This document shows, one piece after another, positions 56,789 through 64,000 of a DNA stretch of 64,000 bases (positions are counted from its first letter, which is position 1; every line of letters starts with the position of its first letter). Position numbers and translations under genes: made by a program. The DNA is from Blastomussa wellsi. Lineage: Eukaryota; Cnidaria; Anthozoa; Scleractinia; Plerogyridae. The stretch spans positions 11,671,012 to 11,735,011 of the forward strand of contig OX393574.1 of NCBI GenBank assembly GCA_947652115.1. The letters run 5' to 3'. Under the pieces are notes generated by a model, which ran no database searches, was not told the origin of the DNA, and was given only the letters and a program-made list of their open reading frames with translations.

Positions 56789-57715
56789 TTAGCTCCGTAT
56801 GTTGCAAGACTGTCTGATCGTGTCTTTCACTGCTTGTCTTACTTCTTTCATCTTCCAACAGTACAGAAATGGGTTCAGAATTGAGTTTAACATTAGGAGG
56901 GTTACCGTTACGTCCCATGCGAGTGCTAGTGGTGGTGTATCTGAAATAGCAATCAAGGCTGTAACTATGCCAAATGGAAAGTAACAAGCTAGTAAAGTCA
57001 TCTGCACCCACAAAGTGTTGGACACTGTCTTCTTGTACCGCGCTAGATTCAGTGTAATTCGGCTTTCTCCGTTCTGTTGTCTTGTTTGATGATCATGGAC
57101 TTGTACTCGAGCATGACGGTAGTACAGCGTGAGATAGATTTTTATGTAACAGAAGGTTGAGGTTACTAAAAGCAGCAACAAGCCTATGCAGATAATGATT
57201 ACGGATATACGGAAGTCTACTAAGAACGTCATTGCTGTGGCGACGTTACAAATCCACAAAATGGCTGCAACGAATCGCTTCCTTCTCAAAGTTACTAATT
57301 GTCCATATCTTAGTCCCAACATCAGAGCGAGAAGTCTGTCCACACTTATAGCGGTCAGTGTGCACAAAGATACTCCACAAAACACAACACCTAGCATACG
57401 AGCAATACCACTAACAAAATAACAAAGTTTAGAGTGTTCCGGAGACGTTAAATAAACGACAAAGAGAGGCTCTGATATAAGGCCCACACAGAGATCGGTA
57501 CTCACAAGGCACCGAAACAAAAGCTTCGAGGGCGGATGAAGGGATGACACCTTTTGCAGAGCAGCGATGATCAGAACATTCCCCAGAAATGCAGTGACTG
57601 ATATAACGATATGTAAAGCTGAAAACAGTATCTTTTGGTGAGTCCCTTGAAAGCCTGTCGTACATGTTAGGTCTTGAATTATCTTTTGGTTTCTATCTTC
57701 AGTTACATTCCCCAT
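56789..57715 (-). CDS. Class A GPCR, orphan, intronless (GPCR 6)
   Basis: A complete 308-residue receptor starting at MGNVTEDRN, chosen because all paralogues start at the aligned position (MANVTE, MANLTD). The frame is open upstream and has another ATG at 57820, which would add 35 residues with no hydrophobic signal sequence. Landmarks: N46 (TM1), D74 (TM2), D126-R127-L (DRL), CYFP in TM6 with P247, NPFLY in TM7. The toggle Trp is Tyr, as in the others. One N-glycosylation sequon (NVT). It is the most divergent of the six outside the TM landmarks. The ligand is unknown. Confidence 0.9.
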   Translation of the reverse strand: MGNVTEDRNQKIIQDLTCTTGFQGTHQKILFSALHIVISVTAFLGNVLIIAALQKVSSLHPPSKLLFRCLVSTDLCVGLISEPLFVVYLTSPEHSKLCYFVSGIARMLGVVFCGVSLCTLTAISVDRLLALMLGLRYGQLVTLRRKRFVAAILWICNVATAMTFLVDFRISVIIICIGLLLLLVTSTFCYIKIYLTLYYRHARVQVHDHQTRQQNGESRITLNLARYKKTVSNTLWVQMTLLACYFPFGIVTALIAISDTPPLALAWDVTVTLLMLNSILNPFLYCWKMKEVRQAVKDTIRQSCNIRS

Positions 57716-57820
57716 GGATTGTAGGACTCTTTTGAACGCGGAGCAAGGTGTCTGAAAATTCGGAATCTCCGGTTTGCCATCAACAAGTGGAACATTAAAT
57801 TCTGTTCTCGCTTCGTTCAC

Positions 57821-60150
57821 CAGGTATTCCCTTTCTCATGCAAATGGTATCTCCTCTGCATCTCCTAGTAATTAAAAGAAACATCCTAAATGCGTTCAGA
57901 AAGCAGTATACATAATTCGAAGCACCCCTGAGTAAGGCAACCAAAGAAAAAGGAATGGACCAGAAACCAAACTGAAACATAAACCTAACATAGCACTAGA
58001 ATAATCGAAAAAAAAGCACCGTAAAACACAAAAAGAAAATTAAAAAAAATCAAAAACCAGACTCGAAAGGGAAGAACCGAAAAATTAGTCAAAAGTCAAC
58101 ATTGAAAATTAACGCCAAAACTGGGAAACGAAGTGCGTGTTGGCTCATTGTTATCCTCGTCTCAATTACAGTAAATAATAGTCGATGATAAATACCATGA
58201 AGGCTTAGAGTCGACTTTTATCGGCGCTCATTACCAGACATAGATTGACTCTTCTATCCTAAGCCTCGAACCCGATTGCTCGCGCGGATCATTCGCGTCA
58301 CTTTAAATAGCCAACAGAGTTCATGTTTTTACCCAGTTGCTAACGCTTAAAAACAACTGACGGAAAAATAAAAATACTTGTGCCGGGCAAAGTTCTTGCC
58401 AAGATGCGAAATATATCACATCTACGAGTCGAAATCACGTACAAAGATTGTTAACACATACAGCGATCGCAAAATCCTACGACAGATTGTTTTTGTTTTT
58501 AGATCATAAACTGTAGCAAAGAATAAACATTAATTTATAAAATTTAAAACAAATTCTTCTAAAGACCAGTGCGAGGGCGTGCAAGTGACAAAGAGTATCC
58601 ATCAGGAAATTGCATGAACGAATATTTTAAACGTATAGTATACGAAAAGATTGCCAGAAATGCGAACGATAAGCTACCAGATGTTAATGGTAAAGCTGGT
58701 TTTCGTTGATGGATACACTGATAAACGTCCATATTCACCCAGAACTCCATAGTCAATTTTAGTCGCTAACTTTATCACAGTCATAGAGCCGGCGTTGTTC
58801 ACTATTGCCCATTTAAACGGTTTATCTTTTCTAATAATTATTCCAGTTGCTTCTGACTCATACAGCGCTCTCCTCTTTAAAAAATTGCATCAAAACGTCT
58901 GCTGTCACAAGTGCAGGTGGCAGATTTCAATTCGATTCTCATGAGCGTCAATCAGTCAACCGATCATAAACCTTATTAAAGCACCATCGGTGATCATTCC
59001 AGGCTAACTATTTTGATTAGAAGCCAGAATTTGTCTATTTTAAGTGGCCCTTAAACGTTATGTGGATACAGCTTTTAATTCAAACTTTGAGCCATTTTAA
59101 TTTTCTTTTTAGTTAATGGATTGTATCCCATTAGAACTTAATCACCTGTGGTTTCATTTATATCTTAAAATTAAGCAATTTTTTTTACTTCTTTCTATTT
59201 GCAGATGGAACGCATCAAACACTTTCTTTTCCAACGAAATTATGATTGTTTCCGGAGAGTGCATGTCATAAGGTAAAAACAATCTCTGCCATTGGCTTAT
59301 GATCGACAGTAGTCGACAGTTCGTCAACACCTACACAAAAAGGATCACTTAACATGTGCACACCGGGCTTGTTTTCTCACATTATTTTTCTCACCGCCAT
59401 CTTTGCTCATAAAAATCCCAAATGTGCGAAAAACTTGAGAAAAAGTACATATCATGTATTTAATTTTTACCCTCGTCATCATAGATGTCAAAATCTAGCA
59501 TTCTCTATATTTGGAAAAGCGTTTCCTTATCAGTCATACTCATGCTCAAGTTTTTCTTGGACAAGTTCGTCCAAGCGGGAAAAGTGCAGTGAGGCTATCC
59601 CTCAGTTAAGCACCAACCCGTGAAACGAGGCCAAACAGACAACACCGGGAACCTCGTTCCCTCCCTTCGCACTTTTCCATATCCAGAATGCAGTGCAAGG
59701 ATTCGAAAGCTATGATGGCGGTGGACGCTAAACAAATCGTTTCCTTTAAGTCTCATGTTTTTCGCATGCTCGCCTTTTGGGCGTTTTACGAAGTTGACTT
59801 TTTACAACAATCCACAATACCTAATTATCTTTATTGAGAAGTAAAATTTGACCATTTACAACAATTAGGCGTATTTACAATGATCCTAAAAGAAAATAAG
59901 CAGATACAGCCTTTAATTTCGTAGTTTGAGAAAAATCAAAGTCAGATGGCAATGCGCATGAGCAGATCAATCATTATTTGCAGGAAGTGAATGACAAAAA
60001 CAACAAGCATCGAATGAAAAAAAAAACGTTTTATTCATCTTGGAGCTGTAATTGTAATTAAATTGATATTGAACTTCAACATTTTTCTTTTCAATCGCAG
60101 AAACCTAAGACAATTTCAATATTGCTTAAATTATCATTTAATGAAGAGTA
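57821..60150. other. Non-coding stretch
   Basis: About 2.3 kb without a gene. An A-rich run lies at about 58001-58060. Otherwise no repeat structure is visible. Confidence 0.4.
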
Positions 60151-61207
60151 AGGCCTAGTTTATACGTCGAATTTAATTCAGACGAATTCAATTCAAATTA
60201 AATTCGTCGATCAGTCGACGATTAGTCGACGCGTGATTCAGACGTCGAATTAATAACACGAATTTAATTTTTTTCCCGCGCTTCCATACCCGAGCCTTCA
60301 GAATTTATCTGGTAACCAGCGGTGAATTAAAAAAAACGAAACGCGCAGATTACGCGGATAAACAAAAATAAAATGGCGAGGATCTTCGTTCAAGGGCTCG
60401 TTTTGCCCAGTAGCCCCTGCACGCGGCAGACAATGATACACACTTATGTTTGCTTCCCATCCCAACGTCTTTCGTTTTCTTCGGCAATTGAACATTCCAA
60501 TCGAACACATACACTTCTTCCACAAGATATGCATGAATACTTTGTATTCCTCTGGCAAATTGTGCACGCGGACGGCAACTTTTACACCCCTCTGTAACAG
60601 ACCCACTGAAACCCTACCGAGGGGATAATTTCCCCTACCCAGTAGAAATTTAGTCTCCCCAGTACCCAGTGAATATTTTGATTTTACCCAGTGAATGTGT
60701 GGTGTGACCCAGGGTATTTTCTTTGCAAAAAACAATAATAAATAAGCAAAATAAAATAATAAACGAACGGACCAGGTGGGATATTAGCCAGCCCGGTGAC
60801 TTTTTTCCCGAAAACCCAGTGAGGATAAAAAATTCCACTGGTTCTGTTACAGAGGGGTGTACTTTTTCCTCCACAAAGAAAAGCGGGAAAGGCGCGGGAA
60901 AAAGTGTGAATGAAGGAACTGTTTGCGCATGCGACATGAACGAAACGTACCACGGACTCAAAGGATATACATTATAATACATTTTAATAACGTATGCATT
61001 TAATTCGATGCGTCTGTTGTGCGACGTCTAAAATGAAGACGCGCTATCGCAATTGTATCCGTCCTAGCCAGACGGATACAACGTCTGAGACGAATTTAAT
61101 TCATCCGACGAATGCAATTCGATTTATACGTTGCGAAATCGTCGAATTCAATTACCAGCAAGTCCTTGAATTAAATTCGACGATTGTGCGACGTATAAAC
61201 AGGGCCT
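60151..61207. mobile_element. TIR element, 1057 bp, with nested MITE
   Basis: The left end AGGCCTAGTTTATACGTCG and the complement of the right end AGGCCCTGTTTATACGTCG are flanked by TA on both sides (60149-60150 and 61208-61209). Subterminal DNA is packed with AATTTAATTC and GTCGAC palindromes. No transposase. The open frames inside (for example 60298-60735) have no protein features and cross the nested element. Confidence 0.8.
60583..60861. mobile_element. Nested MITE, 279 bp
   Basis: Inverted termini TACACCCCTCTGTAACAGA at both ends. The interior has repeated ACCCAGTG phrases. It lies inside the element at 60151-61207, so it inserted later. Confidence 0.75.
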
Positions 61208-61280
61208 TATAATATGTATTTACTACAAGGCTTAATCTTCATAAGCGTACGGGTAGTATTTTTCCGGGGGAGGAGGAGGG

Positions 61281-61367
61281 AGTAGTATAGGAGATGAGGG
61301 TACGAGATCAAAAATTTTGATCTCGCTCGGTATATCTTCGATATACCTACCCTCATCTCATACTACT
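61281..61367. repeat. T-shaped (three-way junction) nested palindrome
   Basis: The outer stem pairs 61281-61302 with 61348-61367: 20 bp with a 2-base bulge and no mismatch. Inside are two perfect hairpins: 61303-61325 (11-bp arms, 1-base centre) and 61329-61347 (8-bp arms, TTC loop), separated only by CTC. Nearly every base is paired. It lies 37 bp beyond the stop of the acidic protein gene. Confidence 0.9.
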
Positions 61368-61430
61368 TTCATCAGGTGGGTTCCATTAGATGGATCTTGC
61401 GTCTCATCTCATACTACTTCCATCGGATGG
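61352..61430 (+). repeat. Two direct repeats next to the T-shaped palindrome
   Basis: CTCATCTCATACTACTT.CATC phrases at 61352-61380 and 61402-61430 are near-identical. The first forms part of the outer stem of the palindrome; the second covers the stop codon of the acidic protein. Confidence 0.75.
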
Positions 61431-61679
61431 TGTCGTCAGAGGCCACGCACATTTTGACAGAAACCATTTAGACCAGTTAATTGATTCTTCTTCAGATGAT
61501 TCTTCTTCAGATGATTCTTCAGAGGAGGATTCTTCAGAGGAGGATGATTTAGAGGAGGATGACTCAGAGGATTCCTCAGAGGATTCATCATTGATGAATT
61601 CATTGTCAGATTCAGTCGGGGATTCATCTTGAGAGATTTTACTTTCAGATCCTGATGATTCTTCATATTTACGACTCAT
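61404..61679 (-). CDS. Acidic Ser/Glu-rich small protein
   Basis: A 91-residue protein. Residues 8-67 are nearly all Ser, Glu and Asp, with repeated SSEESS and EEESSEE phrases, so it should be disordered and strongly acidic. The C-terminus (NWSKWFLSKCAWPL) is hydrophobic and different in nature. It starts 9 bp after the stop of the zinc-finger gene on the same strand, which supports a real gene in a compact cassette; low sequence complexity weakens this. Acidic proteins of this kind can bind basic or DNA-binding proteins, but no function can be assigned. Confidence 0.55.
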   Translation of the reverse strand: MSRKYEESSGSESKISQDESPTESDNEFINDESSEESSESSSSKSSSSEESSSEESSEEESSEEESINWSKWFLSKCAWPLTTPSDGSSMR

Positions 61680-61688
61680 ATTAATGGA

Positions 61689-61964
61689 TTAGACAATTTC
61701 GAGATCATCTGGTTGATTATCAAAGATGCCGGCAGTTAGAAGTTCATCTAACTCTTTGATAATGTCAGATTCTCTCGCTTCATATTCTTCAAGGGAATAA
61801 TTCAATAGTTTATGATTAGAGTCGAGTTCTTTGATTAATTCATCATAGAGGTTGTAATATTTAGCCCATCTGGCCTTGAACTTATGACGAGCAGTTTGAC
61901 GATGTAATTCTTTTCGATTCAGTTTAATAGTTTTCAAACAATATTTACAATTCCATAAATCCAT
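61689..61964 (-). CDS. Small C2H2-like zinc-finger protein
   Basis: A 91-residue protein. C6-x2-C9-x11-H21-x5-H27 forms one C2H2-like finger at the N-terminus, followed by basic KFKARW and a helical acidic part likely to form a coiled coil. It starts 14 bp after the stop of the DNA polymerase gene and is followed 9 bp later by the acidic protein gene. Spacing and orientation suggest a shared transcript or virus-like packing. Possibly a DNA-binding partner of the polymerase. Family not recognised. Confidence 0.65.
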   Translation of the reverse strand: MDLWNCKYCLKTIKLNRKELHRQTARHKFKARWAKYYNLYDELIKELDSNHKLLNYSLEEYEARESDIIKELDELLTAGIFDNQPDDLEIV

Positions 61965-61978
61965 ATAATTGAATTAGA

Positions 61979-64000
61979 TTAATTTATTGATTTATGTCCG
62001 TATGCATATGAATGGATTCCATCTGGAAGTATGTAACGTTTGTCATCGAAACATGAAAGCGATATTTTATTTATTTCATATGATCCTAATTGATGGTTTT
62101 CACTTCGGATGGTTTTCATTTTATGATGCATTTGTTTTTTATCAAACAAAGTGTCTTTATAGTTCTCATGGTTGATTTTCTTTTTGATGGTATTCTTTTT
62201 AACGCCTTTTGCAGTTCGAGCACTTTCGTTGTTGTCTTTTAGATAGGAATATATTTTCGATATTAATCCAACAAATTCAACTATTGGTATTCCAGCAGTT
62301 TCATCTTTCATTTTTCCAATCACTTTTTTATTTGAAGAGTCATGATATTTCGATTCTTTTGGATAATCACTATTGTCAAATTTTTCTTTGTCGGCCCAGA
62401 AATCCCGATACACATTTTTGGCTTCAATTTCATAAGTCAGAGAGTCGGTATCAGTGAAGAGCAGTTTTGCTTTTCTTCCGTATTTCTCCTTGATATAATT
62501 ATAATGGAAGTCATACATCAATGTCTTTGATAAATCAAGAATGCACATACCCACATATGCCGGCCGGTTAAGGGTTAGTGTTTCTTTTATTTTATGGACA
62601 GCCACAAGGTCCTCATTGAATATCTTTGAGGATACAAAGGTTGGTCTCGACACAAGTTTTTTAAATTGCTTAGGATCAGTCACAAGTCTTACGTCAACTC
62701 TCTTTCTGATATTTTCCATCGTTTTTCCAAATACGGAATTATTCATTAGTTTGAAGAAATCTTTTTCGAATGCGTTTTTGGCTGCGGTTCTTTTTTGAGT
62801 GTTGAAATCGATATATTGTTTTAACCAGGGCGATTGGTCAAATTCTAATACGCGATGCACTTTACTACATTTCAGTCCTAAATCCAAATATAATTGCAAG
62901 TTGCGGTAGTGCAGAACGTATTTTCGTTTGCTGGACAGTGTTGGGATTAATTTTTTCACAAGCCCTGTCGACACACTGAATTTGCAGGCAATCTTCTGAC
63001 AATGATCAGATAGCATGTCTTTTTCGACAGTTATTTTTTCAGGTGCACATGGATAATCATTATGAAGATCATGCAATTCTTTGGGATATTCAAGGTCGAT
63101 TTCAAGAATTAACCCTCGTTTATTCTCTTCATGGTATTTTCCGAGGTCGAGTTTTTTGATTTTCTTTTCAGAAAGCCATTTAAAATTTCCGGTTGGAAGA
63201 TATTGGCTCATAGCCCAACCATATAGATTGTTCGCATCAAGATACATAATGTACTTCGATGGTTTGGTTTCGTCATAGTTTGTCATGTATTTATTATTCG
63301 CCTTTCCATATCGATTGGCGATATAGGAGATTCCACCTCTCATTCCCTTTTCAATGAATTGGAACATGTCGATGTCAGTCATAAGTTCCAATTGAATATT
63401 TGTCATTTTCAACAAAGCATCCCAAGATAATCCCGGTGAAGTAAAATAATGACATGGGTCGAGTTTATAATATTCAAGACAGGTTCTTCTGAAATTTTCA
63501 AATACATCAGCAAGAAGAAGAACATCAGACATCAGATACAAATCATGGTAATCTCCCATATTTTCAAGTTTGAAAGTTTTCCACACTTTTTTTGCATGTT
63601 GATAATCGTCATCAGATATTTTTTCATCATTGAGGATGGAATAAAAATCTTCTTTCGATGGAAGCCCCTCTTCAAATCGGTCAAATGAATCCATCCAATC
63701 ATATGGATAAACACCCTTTCGAATCATGAGATCGAGTTTCTCCTTTTTGAATTTTTTCGAGGTATATTTCAATGCTTCCTTTGGAAGATTGTCAACAAGC
63801 TTTTCAAGAGACGATGACATGAACTGGAAAGAGTCGAGAAACACAAGATGATTTCCCAACATGAATGCCATGTATTTTTCCATATTATTGGGAATCGCAT
63901 TGATGGTCATTTCGCATTCTTCACCTTTCTTGTTGACATATTTATGATTTTTGACAATGGATCCAATTTCCTGCATTATGAAATGGGAATCATACCCTCG
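61979..64000 (-). CDS. Protein-primed-type DNA polymerase B (5' partial)
   Basis: Family B polymerase of the DNA_pol_B_2 kind found in Polintons/Mavericks, adintovirus-like elements and linear plasmids. The frame is open to the window edge, so the N-terminus (including Exo I) is missing. Counted from the Met at 63976: GYDSHF lies just upstream (Exo II-like), YLMSDVLLLADVF at 147-159 (Exo III), DANNLYG at 247-253 (motif A), KLMNNSVFGKTM at 409-420 (motif B), TDTDSL at 508-513 (motif C with both catalytic Asp). It ends at residue 665, SYAYGHKSIN. All visible catalytic residues are kept and there are no stops or frame breaks over 674 codons, so it may still be functional or recently inserted. 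No introns. Whether the element is a Polinton or something smaller cannot be told from this window. Confidence 0.92.
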   Translation of the reverse strand, partial: RGYDSHFIMQEIGSIVKNHKYVNKKGEECEMTINAIPNNMEKYMAFMLGNHLVFLDSFQFMSSSLEKLVDNLPKEALKYTSKKFKKEKLDLMIRKGVYPYDWMDSFDRFEEGLPSKEDFYSILNDEKISDDDYQHAKKVWKTFKLENMGDYHDLYLMSDVLLLADVFENFRRTCLEYYKLDPCHYFTSPGLSWDALLKMTNIQLELMTDIDMFQFIEKGMRGGISYIANRYGKANNKYMTNYDETKPSKYIMYLDANNLYGWAMSQYLPTGNFKWLSEKKIKKLDLGKYHEENKRGLILEIDLEYPKELHDLHNDYPCAPEKITVEKDMLSDHCQKIACKFSVSTGLVKKLIPTLSSKRKYVLHYRNLQLYLDLGLKCSKVHRVLEFDQSPWLKQYIDFNTQKRTAAKNAFEKDFFKLMNNSVFGKTMENIRKRVDVRLVTDPKQFKKLVSRPTFVSSKIFNEDLVAVHKIKETLTLNRPAYVGMCILDLSKTLMYDFHYNYIKEKYGRKAKLLFTDTDSLTYEIEAKNVYRDFWADKEKFDNSDYPKESKYHDSSNKKVIGKMKDETAGIPIVEFVGLISKIYSYLKDNNESARTAKGVKKNTIKKKINHENYKDTLFDKKQMHHKMKTIRSENHQLGSYEINKISLSCFDDKRYILPDGIHSYAYGHKSIN

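Noticed and set aside
60298..60982. Frames of 145 and 110 codons within the TIR element
   Set aside because: They run across the border of the nested MITE and contain its terminal repeats, so they cannot be a conserved gene.
61390..61632. 80-codon Asp/Ser-rich plus-strand frame
   Set aside because: Antisense of the acidic protein; the repeat codons read as Ser/Asp/Glu on both strands. The minus strand fits the cassette spacing.

Overview
The window looks like AT-rich, repeat-dense nuclear DNA from an anthozoan cnidarian, probably a reef coral. This is inferred from gene style and repeat families, not proven: there are intronless, locally expanded class A GPCR genes, an EN+ Penelope-like element whose conserved 3' motif I associate with cnidarian genomes, many TIR and fold-back MITEs, and a protein-primed-type DNA polymerase B cassette. 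There are no bacterial operons, rRNA or CRISPR arrays, and I found no convincing tRNA.

Layout. 0-16 kb is gene-poor: a 343-bp TIR element with a 3-bp TTA duplication (2347-2689), a fold-back element (3997-4103) next to a 5'-truncated, frameshifted L1/Tx1-like LINE (4281-7613, minus), a 200-N gap (9038-9237), a possible terminal exon with a zinc-ribbon-like end (9837-10151, minus), minisatellites, and three long fold-back inverted repeats in 2.2 kb (11790-13952). 16.4-25.3 kb is a tandem duplication; each unit carries one intronless GPCR (19590-20519; 23573-24502; 13 differences in 309 residues) and one decayed Helitron-type DUF6570-like fragment. A Penelope 3' fragment abuts the second unit. 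26-33.3 kb is a second mosaic of duplicated modules around a broken, unrecognised zinc-ribbon gene (30723-31906). A larger Penelope-like relic with reverse transcriptase, GIY-YIG nuclease and a hammerhead-like motif lies at 33345-35015 (minus).

35-58 kb holds four more members of the same GPCR family, all minus strand (36749-37675, 41051-41980, 51361-52284, 56789-57715), with co-duplicated flanking modules and, in three of them, a shared promoter-like block just upstream of the ATG. All six receptors have a single-exon reading frame of 307-309 residues, DRL in place of DRY, and Tyr at the CWxP toggle-switch position, so they form one divergent orphan subfamily that probably spread by tandem duplication with some gene conversion.

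58-64 kb has a 1057-bp TIR element with a second TIR element nested inside, then a compact cassette on the minus strand running off the window end: DNA polymerase B (61979-64000, 5' partial), a C2H2-like small protein and a Ser/Glu-rich acidic protein, 14 and 9 bp apart. Just beyond the last gene is an 87-nt sequence (61281-61367) that can fold with almost no unpaired bases into a three-way (T-shaped) junction, the most unusual structure I see here. Most other open frames are non-coding or antisense shadows and are left out.
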